DNA of 64,000 bases from the NCBI RefSeq assembly GCF_008635795.1, contig NZ_VWRQ01000021.1, forward strand, positions 1 through 64,000. Direction: 5' to 3'. A program made the translations under genes and the position numbers. Below the pieces are notes generated by a model. It was not told where the DNA came from. It saw only the letters and a list, made by a program, of their open reading frames with translations, and made no database searches. Shown piece by piece: positions 16,059-24,285 of this stretch (position 1 is its first letter; the number at the start of each line of letters is the position of its first letter). The stretch is from Paenibacillus tepidiphilus (lineage in GTDB: Bacteria > Bacillota > Bacilli > Paenibacillales > Paenibacillaceae).

Positions 16059-16886
16059 GTGAGTAGGCTGTATACCTTTATTCAAAATTTCCTGCAGGCC
16101 TGGGCGGACTACCCGCTTCCGGAAGGAAGCGTTCTTGCAGGGAGATACACGGTAATATCCCCGCTCGGAGTCGGCAGCTACGGGATTACCTACCGCTGCT
16201 ATGACCGGCTGGAGCAGCGGACTGTGGCGCTCAAGCAGGCCAAGCCGAGCAAGAAAGGGATCGGCCAGCGGCTATTGGCCCGCGAGCGGGATGTGCTGCA
16301 GGCGCTGGATCACCCGTATATCCCGGCCTGCCGCGGCTACTTTGAGGAGAAGCGCTCCTGCTGGCTGGTTACCGATTTGGTGGAAGGGCAGACGCTGGAG
16401 GATCTGATCTTTGGCGAGCGCATGACCTTCGGCGAACAGGATACGGTTCGCTGGACCCTGACGCTGCTTGAGCGCGTACGGCATGTTCATGACCGCGGCT
16501 ACGCGCATATGGACATCCGGATACCCAATGTCATTATGCATGCCGGTGAGCTGTACCTGATTGATTTCGGGCTGGCCGCACGTCTGGGCTCGCCGCTGCC
16601 GGCCGATCACCCGCACGGCAAAGCAGGCCGGAACGGCGTTACGCCGCCCCGGCCTGCTAGTATACCGTCGGATTTATCCGACATTGGCGATTTGATGCTC
16701 TTTATGCTCTACTCCAGGTTTGATCCCGGGCATGATGCGGCAGAGGCGGACTGGATGGATGAGCTGGCGTTGTCGTTGCCGCTGAAGCAGATCCTGCTTC
16801 GGCTGCTTGAAGAGGATAAGCCCTATCTCCATACCTCCGAGTTGGTCTCCGATCTAGAGCGGAGTCTCCCGGAACTCAAAGCCTGA
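16059..16886 (+). CDS. Serine/threonine protein kinase, non-RD type
   Basis: The 275-residue protein starts at GTG with GGAGGACGG upstream. Kinase motifs are present: Gly-rich loop LGVGSYG (36-42), catalytic Lys59 in VALKQ, the catalytic loop HMDIRIPN (His150, Asp152, Asn157) and DFG (Asp169). The usual HRD is HMD, so the regulatory arginine is lost and activation-loop phosphorylation may not be needed. The N-terminal 25 residues are hydrophobic or aromatic, but there is no clear membrane anchor or extracellular sensor (no PASTA). It resembles the small Bacillus kinases of the YbdM type. A GC-rich nested palindrome lies in its coding sequence. Confidence 0.82.
   Translation: MSRLYTFIQNFLQAWADYPLPEGSVLAGRYTVISPLGVGSYGITYRCYDRLEQRTVALKQAKPSKKGIGQRLLARERDVLQALDHPYIPACRGYFEEKRSCWLVTDLVEGQTLEDLIFGERMTFGEQDTVRWTLTLLERVRHVHDRGYAHMDIRIPNVIMHAGELYLIDFGLAARLGSPLPADHPHGKAGRNGVTPPRPASIPSDLSDIGDLMLFMLYSRFDPGHDAAEADWMDELALSLPLKQILLRLLEEDKPYLHTSELVSDLERSLPELKA
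16623..16659. repeat. Nested palindrome inside the kinase gene
   Basis: AGCAGGCCGG and CCGGCCTGCT enclose a second hairpin GGCG-TTA-CGCC. The DNA encodes GKAGRNGVTPPRPAS, after the DFG motif where the activation and P+1 loops lie. It looks like a terminator-type hairpin embedded in the reading frame. Confidence 0.6.
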
Positions 16887-16896
16887 TCGGACAAAG

Positions 16897-17142
16897 TTAA
16901 CTGGAATGGCTGCCGTAGCGATTCTTGTAGTACTTATGCCCTCTGTGACCGCCTTGGCGGTAGTCCGAAGATGAACCTCTTCCGTATCGCGCCCCGGCGC
17001 TGCTGGAATGACGGTAGTTTACCCGCCCCCGTCCGGAGCTGGAATAATGGGTGTGCCCCCGCCTTCCCCGATGGCTGCTTGAGTGCCGATGACTGCTATG
17101 CTCTACGGAATGCATAACCTTCTTGATCAGCTTTTTGAACAT
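16897..17142 (-). CDS. Small basic Ser/His/Gly/Arg/Tyr-rich protein
   Basis: The true start is ATG 17142 (MFKKLIKKVMHSVEHSSHRH), which has CCAAGGAGGCGG upstream; the longer frame has none. The 81-residue product has a short amphipathic basic N terminus, then low-complexity sequence with repeated HSS, RGR, GRG and YKNRYG motifs, entirely lacking acidic residues after the first 20. Such composition is seen in spore coat proteins of the CotG type and in nucleic-acid-binding tails. I do not assign a function. It converges with the kinase gene, with only 10 nt between the stops. Confidence 0.65.
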   Translation of the reverse strand: MFKKLIKKVMHSVEHSSHRHSSSHRGRRGHTHYSSSGRGRVNYRHSSSAGARYGRGSSSDYRQGGHRGHKYYKNRYGSHSS

Positions 17143-17276
17143 AATACCGCCTCCTTGGAATGATTTAATGGGATGAATATACTTAAAATTAGAACATATT
17201 CCCCGGGTCAATGCAAATGTTACCGGGCTGTGTAAGCGATGCTCCGGATGGTGATGAAATACCTGGCGCTGAGCTC

Positions 17277-17798
17277 TTATTCCGGGCGGCGGCATTCCAT
17301 TTCCATCAGCTGGAATGTGGTCGTCCATTCACCGGCAGCGTTGACGAAGCTGCCTGCTGGAGTAAATCCCGCCTTGCTGTACAAGGCAATCGCCCGGGCG
17401 TTGAACGCAGCGACACTGAGTCTGAGCTTATGCGGCGCAAAGCGCTTGATGCCAAACTCGATGCCTCTTTGCAGGAAAGGTAGTCCCCTGCCCTGGCCCG
17501 TAAGCTCCGGCTTGAGACCCAGTCCGATATCGAGCACATGCTCGCCTGCGTATAGCCCCTGACGGATGCCTCCGGGAACCTGGGCCGCCTGCCCGTAACA
17601 GAAGAACCCGACAAGCTCTTCCGCGTTGCCGCGCACGGCATAATAGGAGCCGTCCAGCAGTTCCGCCAACACCTCCTCCACCTCTCCCGTCACATTGTAA
17701 AACTCATAGGGTGCTTCATATCTCCATTCCGCTATGCTGAGCGCTTCAGGTTCGGTCATTGCATGCATGGTATAAGCTGAATAATCGTCCTTGTGCAT
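17277..17798 (-). CDS. GNAT-family N-acetyltransferase
   Basis: The 173-residue protein has the GNAT core: motif A GLGLKPELTGQGRGLPFL (the Q/R-x-x-G-x-G/A acetyl-CoA loop) and motif B LSVAAFNARAIALYSKAGFTPAGSF. The N-terminal EALSIAEWRYEAPYEFYN segment is typical of the RimI/YkwB-like group whose substrates are unknown. AAGGAAGG lies upstream of the ATG at 17798. It is a single gene upstream of the small basic protein on the same strand. Confidence 0.82.
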   Translation of the reverse strand: MHKDDYSAYTMHAMTEPEALSIAEWRYEAPYEFYNVTGEVEEVLAELLDGSYYAVRGNAEELVGFFCYGQAAQVPGGIRQGLYAGEHVLDIGLGLKPELTGQGRGLPFLQRGIEFGIKRFAPHKLRLSVAAFNARAIALYSKAGFTPAGSFVNAAGEWTTTFQLMEMECRRPE

Positions 17799-18128
17799 TA
17801 TCAGAGTCCTTCCTTTGGTTGATTGTGGCAGCGGCCGGGGGAGCTCGGGCGCCCGTTGGGCCGCTGGGCGCTGGTCGCGCGCCGGAGTTGCCAGGGTTAC
17901 AGACCGGAGAGCCCTTGATTAGCACATTAATAAGTAAGGTATTACATCTTACTCCACACCGGTGAACGCTGCCCTGGACAATATACTATTTGTCCGCTGC
18001 TTGATCAAATATATTGTAAATTCAAGCCATTTGATGTGAATTTTTTCCTAGCTGCAATCGCTGTCAAATGACAAGATAATTGAGAGCTGTAGTTGATCAT
18101 TATTGTGACCAAGGGAGCGATGTAAGCA
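17799..18128. other. 330-bp gap between GNAT and ferredoxin genes
   Basis: The left half is very GC-rich (cggccggggg, gggcgcccgttgggccgctgggcgc) and the right half AT-rich. A 68-codon plus-strand frame across it lacks an SD and is rejected. The ferredoxin promoter and a long 5' region must lie in the right half. I see no further element. Confidence 0.5.
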
Positions 18129-18371
18129 ATGAGCCAATTTGCCACCGTAAACCAGGAAGAATGCATTTCCTGCGGCGCCTGCAATTCTGCAGCCCCCGCC
18201 ATCTTTGATCTGGATGATGACGGATTCGCCGAAGTGATTTTTGAGGGTGACGGTAACCGCGGAGTAACCGCCATTAACGAGGACCTGCTGGATGAACTGC
18301 AGGATGCCGTGGACAGCTGCCCGACGAACTGCATCATATTAGGCGATGCACCGTTTGCTTCGGCATCCTAA
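18129..18371 (+). CDS. fer: Ferredoxin, single [4Fe-4S]
   Basis: The 80-residue acidic protein has Cys12-x2-Cys15-x2-Cys18 and the distant Cys64-Pro, the ligand set of one [4Fe-4S] cluster as in Bacillus ferredoxins. Cys68 is an extra cysteine that is not expected to bind the cluster. The central insertion (DLDDDGFAEV..GNRGVTAIN) and acidic helix (EDLLDELQDAVDSCP) match the Bacillus-type Fer. It transfers electrons in the cytosol, for example to P450s or radical enzymes. It is monocistronic, with AAGGGAG upstream and a strong terminator. Confidence 0.92.
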   Translation: MSQFATVNQEECISCGACNSAAPAIFDLDDDGFAEVIFEGDGNRGVTAINEDLLDELQDAVDSCPTNCIILGDAPFASAS

Positions 18372-18400
18372 GCCCTGGCCGCCAATAGACCCGAAACATA

Positions 18401-18437
18401 GAGCAGCGATCCTCCACCAACGGGAGAATCGCTGCTC
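18401..18437 (+). terminator. Terminator of fer
   Basis: GAGCAGCGAT pairs with ATCGCTGCTC, with CCTCC/GGGAG inside the loop, then TCTCTTTATTT. Confidence 0.85.
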
Positions 18438-18488
18438 TCTCTTTATTTCAGCTTCTTCTTTGAACTTGAATCTGACCAAAGTAACCCG

Positions 18489-18923
18489 TCAGCTCCCGCT
18501 GCGGATAACGCCTTTTTTCAGGATCAGGTTGCCGTACAGCGCCTCTTCTCCGGTAATGACCACTGCATAGGCCTTCCTGGCACGCTCGTAGAAGGCAAAC
18601 CGCTCCTCTTCGCCGATCACGGCTTCCGCATCATGGGCGGCGATGATCTCCTTATAGGTGTCCCAAATGACCGGCACCACAGTGTCGCCCGGAACGACGC
18701 CCATCAGCGCTGCCTGCTGCTGCGCATAATGGTCAAGCGGCAGCAGCTCCAGGATGGCCGAGAGCAGCTGCGGAATGCCGATGCCATCATAGTGGATAAC
18801 CCGGGAATGCAGACTGTGTGCGGGGAAGTTGGCGTCGGCCAATACCAGCTCGTCGCCATGGCCCATCTCCATCATTAGCTTCACCAGCTCCGGCGAGAGC
18901 AGCTTCGGGATGTTGCAGAGCAT
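18489..18923 (-). CDS. fucU: L-fucose mutarotase (RbsD/FucU family)
   Basis: The 144-residue protein has the family N terminus with catalytic His in EMGHGDELVLADANFPAHS and the C-terminal YGNLILKKGV, where Tyr/Asn bind the sugar. FucU interconverts alpha- and beta-L-fucose and so speeds entry into the isomerase step. It is the last gene of the fuc operon, 15 nt after fucA, which separates it from ribose-type RbsD homologues. Confidence 0.9.
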   Translation of the reverse strand: MLCNIPKLLSPELVKLMMEMGHGDELVLADANFPAHSLHSRVIHYDGIGIPQLLSAILELLPLDHYAQQQAALMGVVPGDTVVPVIWDTYKEIIAAHDAEAVIGEEERFAFYERARKAYAVVITGEEALYGNLILKKGVIRSGS

Positions 18924-18938
18924 AGTGCTGCGCCTCCC

Positions 18939-19589
18939 TTACATGCCGTAGAACGATCTTAGCGCAACCAGCTGCTCGATCCGCTCCGGCGGCAGCTCCC
19001 GTTCGCCGCCGATCATCCGCGTCAGGAAGGTGAGCTTGGCCGTGTATTCCAGCCGCTCCATGTTCATATAAGCGGCCATGACATCCTTGCCCCACGACAG
19101 GGCGCCGTGGCTTTCGAGGAGAACCGCCGTCTTCTTGCCGAGAAAAGGCATGATGGAATCCGGCACCTCTTCGGTTGACGGCGTACCGTAAGCGGCCAGC
19201 GGGATATCGCCCATCGCGATGACCGACTCGGGCATCATCATCTTATCCAGTGCTTCGCCCTTAATGGCGAATGCGGTGGCATAAGGCGGATGGGCATGAA
19301 CGACACCGTTCATCTCCGGCAGCTCGCGGTAAATCCGCAGATGCATCTTCACTTCCGTGGAAGGCCGGTAGCCTTCAAAGGCCTCGGTAATTTCGCCTTC
19401 CAGGTTGACCTTTACGAGCATATGGGGCTCCAGATAGCCTTTGCTGACGCCGGTCGGCGTAGCGAGTATCTCACGTTCATTAAGACGCGCCGAAATATTG
19501 CCGTCATTGGCGGCGATAAAATCCTTATTGAACAGATTGCGGCCGATGTCGCAAATTCGCAGCCGCAGCTGTTGTTCCTGTTTATCCAT
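18939..19589 (-). CDS. fucA: L-fuculose-1-phosphate aldolase (class II)
   Basis: The 216-residue class II aldolase cleaves L-fuculose-1-phosphate to DHAP and L-lactaldehyde. Visible residues are the catalytic Glu in PSTEVKMHL, the zinc-binding His pair in VVHAHPPYATAF, and His in LLESHGALSWG. NDGNISARL is the phosphate-binding segment. The start at 19589 is chosen for GTGGAGGAG upstream; an upstream frame extension lacks one. It sits 23 nt after the kinase and 15 nt before fucU. A rhamnulose-1-P aldolase role is disfavoured by the fucI and fucU neighbours. Confidence 0.9.
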   Translation of the reverse strand: MDKQEQQLRLRICDIGRNLFNKDFIAANDGNISARLNEREILATPTGVSKGYLEPHMLVKVNLEGEITEAFEGYRPSTEVKMHLRIYRELPEMNGVVHAHPPYATAFAIKGEALDKMMMPESVIAMGDIPLAAYGTPSTEEVPDSIMPFLGKKTAVLLESHGALSWGKDVMAAYMNMERLEYTAKLTFLTRMIGGERELPPERIEQLVALRSFYGM

Positions 19590-19612
19590 AGGTACGCTCC
19601 TCCACATCCTGC

Positions 19613-21064
19613 TTAAATTGAACCCGGTATGCTTGCGCCGCGCACCGGTCGGTATACCTCAAGCGTCTCCGAGGCCGCCACGGCTTCGCGGGCGTGCGCC
19701 GGGTCCAGCTCACCCAGCGCGGCCAGCTGCACCAGCATATTGCCGAGCGCACTGGCTTCCGCCGGACCGGCGACAACCTCCTTGCCGGTGGCGTCGGCGG
19801 TCAGCTGGCACAGCAGCTTGTTCTTGATGCCGCCGCCGACCATATGGACGGTATCCACGCTCCGGCCGGTCAGGACCTCCAGCGCTGCAATCGCTTCGCT
19901 GTATGCATGGGCGAGACTCTCCACAATAACGCGCACGACAGCGCCGCGCGATTCCGGCACTGCCTGGCCGGTGCGCAGGCAGTACTCCCTGATCCGCGCC
20001 GGCATGTCGCCCGGCGGAGCAAACTGCGGGTCGCACGGGTCCACGAGGCTGCCCGGCGACGGCTCGCGCTCCGCCAGCTCTGTCAGCTCGGCGAAGCTGT
20101 AGTCTTCGCCGGCTTCGGCCCAGGTGCGCTGGGTCTCCTGCAGCAGCCACAGGCCGGTGATGTTCTTCAGCAGCCGGTTGCCGCCGCCGAAGCAGCCCTC
20201 ATTCGTGAAGCCTTGGCTGTAGCAGGCTTCCGACAATACCGGCTGCTCCGTCTCCATGCCGACGAGCGACCAGGTGCCGCAGCTGATGAAGGCGGCACGT
20301 TCCTTGCTGCGGTACGGAACGGCCGACACCGCAGCCGCTGTATCATGCGAGGCGCCGGCAATGACCGCAAGCGGCGGACAGCCCAGCTCTTCGCACAGCT
20401 CGCGCCGCAGCGTGCCGATAAGCGTCCCGGCCTCCACGACGTCCGGCAGCAGCCGCTCCGGCAGCCCCAGCCGGGCGAATACTTCGCCGGATGGCTCCGC
20501 CGCGCCCGCAGCAAGCAGCCCGCTCGTGCTGAGGATGGACCGCTCTGCAGCGGCAACGCCCGAGAGGAAATAATGGAACAGATCCGGCATGAGCAGAATC
20601 CGCTCTGCACCTGAGCGCAGCGCTTCATTACTCTGCCAGTCGGCAAACAGCTGGTACACGGTGTTAATCGGGTCCGGCTGATTGCCGCTTAAGCGGAACT
20701 GCTCCTCCGGCGGCAGCAGCTCCTCCAGCTCTGCACGCACGTCGTACATCCGCCGGTCCCGGTAATGATGCGGTGTGTACAGCAGCTGCCCTTCTCCGTC
20801 CAGGATGCCGTAATCCACACCCCAGGTGTCCACGCTGACGCTGAGGATGTCCGGATAACGCCGGCAGGCCAGCTTGACACCTTGCTTGATCTGTTGGTAC
20901 AGCTCCAGCACATTCCAGTGCAAATGCCCACCGAGCATGACCGGTGTATTGGGAAAACGGTGAATTTCCTCCATCGCAATTCCCTTCCCGTCATAGGTTC
21001 CGGCAATGACTCTTCCCGAGCTTGCACCGAGATCGACGGCCAGCACCCGTTTGAATTCGCTCAT
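19613..21064 (-). CDS. fucK: FGGY carbohydrate kinase, probable L-fuculokinase
   Basis: The 483-residue FGGY-family kinase has the N-terminal phosphate loop VLAVDLGASSGRVI and the C-terminal adenosine motif VHMVGGGIKNKLLCQLTAD, with the catalytic-base region VDTWGVDYGILD and ISCGTWSLVG. By sequence style it belongs to the rhamnulokinase (RhaB) branch. Its position between fucI and fucA indicates that it phosphorylates L-fuculose, and many such kinases accept both sugars. ATG 21064 is used; a GTG at 21073 is possible. The segment near 19700-20500 is markedly GC-rich. Confidence 0.82.
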   Translation of the reverse strand: MSEFKRVLAVDLGASSGRVIAGTYDGKGIAMEEIHRFPNTPVMLGGHLHWNVLELYQQIKQGVKLACRRYPDILSVSVDTWGVDYGILDGEGQLLYTPHHYRDRRMYDVRAELEELLPPEEQFRLSGNQPDPINTVYQLFADWQSNEALRSGAERILLMPDLFHYFLSGVAAAERSILSTSGLLAAGAAEPSGEVFARLGLPERLLPDVVEAGTLIGTLRRELCEELGCPPLAVIAGASHDTAAAVSAVPYRSKERAAFISCGTWSLVGMETEQPVLSEACYSQGFTNEGCFGGGNRLLKNITGLWLLQETQRTWAEAGEDYSFAELTELAEREPSPGSLVDPCDPQFAPPGDMPARIREYCLRTGQAVPESRGAVVRVIVESLAHAYSEAIAALEVLTGRSVDTVHMVGGGIKNKLLCQLTADATGKEVVAGPAEASALGNMLVQLAALGELDPAHAREAVAASETLEVYRPVRGASIPGSI

Positions 21065-21088
21065 CTCATGCACCGCCCTGCTCCGCTG

Positions 21089-22855
21089 CTAGTACAGCGG
21101 GCCGAAATTGCGGCAGGCACGGAAGTCGGCGTCCTCCAGACTCTCGGTGCCGAACAGCGACCAGACGCGCGGCCGGAATACATCCGCCTCCGGCACATTG
21201 TGCATACTGACCGGGATGCGCAGGATGGAAGCCAGGGTAATCAGATCGGCGCCGATATGGCCGTAGCTGATGGCCCCGTGGTTCGCGCCCCAGTTGTTCA
21301 TCACATCGTAGACTGACTTGAACGAGCCAGTGCCGGTCAGCACCGGCGCGAACCAGGTCGTCGGCCAGGTAGGATCGGTCCGTTCGTCCAGCGTGCGGTG
21401 CACCTCTTCCGGCACATCCACCGTGTAGCCTTCCACGAGCTGCAGCACCGGACCAAGTCCCTTGACCAGGTTGAGCCGGGCCATCGTCACCGGCATGCCG
21501 CCCTTGGTCAGGAAGTCGGTGGAGAAGCCGCCGCCGCGGAAATACTCCTGCGAGGCCGGGCGGAACAGCGTCGCTTCCAGCGCTGCCTTGACCTCCTCGT
21601 CTGTCGTCTCCCAGAACGGCTTGATGACAGGCTCGCCGTCCTTCTGCTGCACACCGGTTCCGTCGAGCGCCGCCGAGCCGGAGTTGATCAGGTGCAGCAG
21701 ACCGCCGGCTGCCCGGCCTTCCAGCTCATAGCCGGTTACGCGTTTCACCGCCGCAGGGCTCCAGTATGTCCGCACATCGGCGAAGATCTGCGCCGTGCCC
21801 GTCAACAGATAATTGAACAGCATCGTTACACCGTTCAAGCTGTCATTCTCGGTAGCGACAATGTATGGAGCCCGTCTGCCGTTCCAGTCGAAGGAGGAAT
21901 TAAGAATCGTCTCCATGAAATCCCCGTTCGGGAAGTGATCGGTCCATTGGCGCTGCCCCTGGAAGCCCGACAGCAGTGCATTATGCCCCTGCGCTTCCTC
22001 CGCAAAGCCCATCTCGGCCAGCACCGGATTGCCGACCATCAGATCGCGGGCGATCAGGGTCATTTTGACCACCGTCTCCCATTGGCGTTCCTTGTCCTCC
22101 TCACTGACCTGAAGCTGCGGCGGGTTGTTGTCGGCTCCCACCTTGCAGTTCTCCTTCGTCCAGGCCAGCGCCCGGGCGTATTCCTCCTGGTCGTAGATGC
22201 CTTCCTCGAAGCGGCGGACGAATTCGGACATATCAATGTATTCATTGCGCATGCCCAGGTAATCCTGGAACATCTGCTCATTCACGATGGACCCGGCAAT
22301 GCCCATGGATACCGAGCCCATCGACAGATAAGAGCGTCCTTTCATCAGGGCCGCAGCCAGCGCCGCCTTGGCGAAGCGCAGCAGCTTCACCGCTACATCC
22401 TGCGGAATCTCCTCGCTGCCGGAATCCTGCACATCCTCGCCATAAATGCCAAACGCCGGAATGCCCTTCTGGGCATAGGCGGAAAGCACGGCGGCCAGAT
22501 AGACGGCGCCCGGTCTTTCCGTTCCGTTAAAGCCCCACACCGCGTGGGGAATCGAAGGATTCATGTCCATCGTCTCTGAGCCATAACACCAGCATGGAGT
22601 TACGGTGATGGAGACGCCCACATTCGCCGCAGCGAATTTGGCCTGGGCCGCCGCCGCTTCCTGAACGCCGCCGATCGTCGTATCGGCGATCACACACTCT
22701 ACCGGCGTGCCGTCCGGATAACGCAGCGATGCTTGCAGGAATGCGGCTACCCGCTCAGCCAGCCCCATCGTCTGCTCTTCCAGGGATTCACGTACACCGC
22801 GCCGTCTGCCGTCGATGGTCGGACGGATGCCTATTTTCGGATAATGAGTTGCCAT
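21089..22855 (-). CDS. fucI: L-fucose isomerase
   Basis: The 588-residue protein has the usual FucI length and landmarks: N-terminal KIGIRPTIDGRRRGVRESLEEQT, the SETMDMNPSIPHAVWGFNGTERPGAVYL segment, the catalytic Glu/Asp region APYIVATENDSLNGVTMLF, and the late metal-binding His in NWGANHGAISYGHIGADL. It converts L-fucose to L-fuculose with Mn2+ in a cytosolic hexamer and may also accept D-arabinose. It is the first gene of the operon fucI-fucK-fucA-fucU and is divergent from the DeoR regulator across a 238-bp gap with repeated operator-like sites. Confidence 0.95.
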   Translation of the reverse strand: MATHYPKIGIRPTIDGRRRGVRESLEEQTMGLAERVAAFLQASLRYPDGTPVECVIADTTIGGVQEAAAAQAKFAAANVGVSITVTPCWCYGSETMDMNPSIPHAVWGFNGTERPGAVYLAAVLSAYAQKGIPAFGIYGEDVQDSGSEEIPQDVAVKLLRFAKAALAAALMKGRSYLSMGSVSMGIAGSIVNEQMFQDYLGMRNEYIDMSEFVRRFEEGIYDQEEYARALAWTKENCKVGADNNPPQLQVSEEDKERQWETVVKMTLIARDLMVGNPVLAEMGFAEEAQGHNALLSGFQGQRQWTDHFPNGDFMETILNSSFDWNGRRAPYIVATENDSLNGVTMLFNYLLTGTAQIFADVRTYWSPAAVKRVTGYELEGRAAGGLLHLINSGSAALDGTGVQQKDGEPVIKPFWETTDEEVKAALEATLFRPASQEYFRGGGFSTDFLTKGGMPVTMARLNLVKGLGPVLQLVEGYTVDVPEEVHRTLDERTDPTWPTTWFAPVLTGTGSFKSVYDVMNNWGANHGAISYGHIGADLITLASILRIPVSMHNVPEADVFRPRVWSLFGTESLEDADFRACRNFGPLY

Positions 22856-22945
22856 TTGTTCACAGCCTCCTCAGCAGGATAAAAGGATTCATATAATAAC
22901 GCTTTCAACTCTTCCATCATAAAATGGCTAATCCTTACTGTCAAC

Positions 22946-23010
22946 ATAAAACCACAATATTTTTGTGTTTTTATGTGGTTTATGAATTATTTATGTGGTT
23001 TTTATTGTGG
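22946..23010. promoter_or_regulatory. Operator-like repeat cluster between fucI and its regulator
   Basis: TTATGTGGTTT occurs exactly twice, at 22971-22981 and 22991-23001, a 20-bp period close to two helical turns. An inverted copy ATAAAACCACAA lies at 22947-22958, and a further TTTTATTGTGG ends at 23010. DeoR-family proteins bind such repeated half-sites, so this is the likely binding region for the divergent regulator. Confidence 0.6.
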
Positions 23011-23093
23011 GATATCCTTTTTTTCAGGAAATCGGTTATAGTAAATATAAAGAAATATAGAGAATCCCAGATTTCATTCTTCAGGGGGCAAGT

Positions 23094-23867
23094 ATGAAAG
23101 CATTCGAACGGCGTGAGCTGATTATCAACAAGCTGCATAAACACAAGAAGGTATTCGTCGCCGATCTGGCACGGGACTTCGAGGTATCCGAGGAGACGAT
23201 CCGCAGGGATCTGGAGAAGCTGGACAATGAAGGTGTGGCGAAGAAAAGCTACGGCGGCGCTATCCTGAACGTGCACACCAACGAAGATCCGTCCTATTCG
23301 CATCGTCACGCGGTGAATCTGGAGGCGAAGCGTGCCATTGCTGCCAATGTGCTGGAGCTGATCGGGGACGGCGACAGCCTGATGACCGATACGAGCTCCA
23401 CCGCCTTTGAAGCGCTGAAGCGGATTACTGAAGCCCGCAGCAATCTGACGCTGATCACCAACTCGCTGGTTGTCCTGTCGGAATTCCAGCATTCCGGTCA
23501 CAAGCTGATTTCCACAGGCGGTGTGCTTGGCGCGCAGACGAATTCTTTTGTCGGTCCGAGCGCCTCGCATACGATTCAGCGGTATAATGTGGATGTGGCG
23601 CTGTTCAGCTGCAAAGCGCTGTCAATGACCGGCGGCCTGAGCGATTCCAACGAGGCGGAAGCCGAGCTGAAGATTCTGATGCAGCAGCAGGCGAGCAAGG
23701 TGATTCTGCTGGCGGATTACTCCAAGTTCGACCGTATCGCCTTCGTCAAGCTGTTCAGCTTCGACAAGGTGGATTATATCGTGACCGATCAGAAGCCTTC
23801 GGCGGAATGGATTGATTTTCTGAACAAATACCAGGTATCGCTCATCTACGCTCCTGCCCTGAACTAG
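23094..23867 (+). CDS. DeoR/GlpR-family regulator of the fuc operon
   Basis: The 257-residue protein has the DeoR helix-turn-helix at 5-55 (VFVADLARDFEVSEETIRRDLEKLDNEGVAKKSYGGA) and a C-terminal sugar-phosphate-sensing domain of the ribose-5-phosphate isomerase type (SLMTDTSSTAFEAL, LTLITNSLVV, KVILLADYSKFDR). Such proteins usually repress until a phosphorylated intermediate binds, here plausibly fuculose-1-phosphate. AGGGGGC precedes the ATG. It is divergent from fucI and followed by a small membrane-peptide gene. Confidence 0.9.
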   Translation: MKAFERRELIINKLHKHKKVFVADLARDFEVSEETIRRDLEKLDNEGVAKKSYGGAILNVHTNEDPSYSHRHAVNLEAKRAIAANVLELIGDGDSLMTDTSSTAFEALKRITEARSNLTLITNSLVVLSEFQHSGHKLISTGGVLGAQTNSFVGPSASHTIQRYNVDVALFSCKALSMTGGLSDSNEAEAELKILMQQQASKVILLADYSKFDRIAFVKLFSFDKVDYIVTDQKPSAEWIDFLNKYQVSLIYAPALN

Positions 23868-23900
23868 CGGCCTGCCCGGCCGTATGGAGGTGAATCGCAA

Positions 23901-24017
23901 GTGGTATCCGTCAACCTCTCCGCAGTTTCCGCAGCCTACTGGGTTCCCTGGGCGCTGCTCGGCGTGGGAGCATTATTGCTCCTGCTGCTGTGGGCCGTGT
24001 TCCGCAAGATTGATTAG
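23901..24017 (+). CDS. 38-residue single-span membrane peptide
   Basis: A GTG at 23901 is preceded by GGAGGTGA (23886-23893), a full match to the 16S anti-SD, seven bases away. The product, MVSVNLSAVSAAYWVPW followed by a run of about 16 hydrophobic residues (ALLGVGALLLLLLWAVF) and RKID, is a classic small transmembrane protein with a positively charged inner end. It lies 33 nt downstream of the fuc regulator gene and is probably cotranscribed. No family is recognised. It is below usual gene-caller length but well supported by SD and topology. Confidence 0.55.
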   Translation: MVSVNLSAVSAAYWVPWALLGVGALLLLLLWAVFRKID

Positions 24018-24285
24018 CCGCTTTCATGTATGCGCTTACTAAGTAGACATGGCTACGCCGCCCTGAACAGAACGGTAACCGTTTATGCGAGAAGGTTATC
24101 TTTTTTCAAAATAAACAGCTTGCCGTTTACCGCCAGCGGCCGTACAGAAACGTCCTGGAATCAGCGGGTTTATTGTGCCCGGCGTTTGTGGACGGCCTTG
24201 TTCTTTAAGCAGGACCTTCATTGATCTTGGCATCCGCACATTCATGAGCTCTGAAAACCAAACTCTGCTAATCCTGTCAGCCCGC

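Noticed and set aside
17759..17965. 68-codon frame in the GNAT-ferredoxin gap
   Set aside because: Starts inside the GNAT gene antisense, no SD, biased composition.
24070..24082. AACGGTAACCGTT near-palindrome
   Set aside because: Imperfect, isolated in the 268-bp gap 24018-24285 and without a promoter around it; probably chance.
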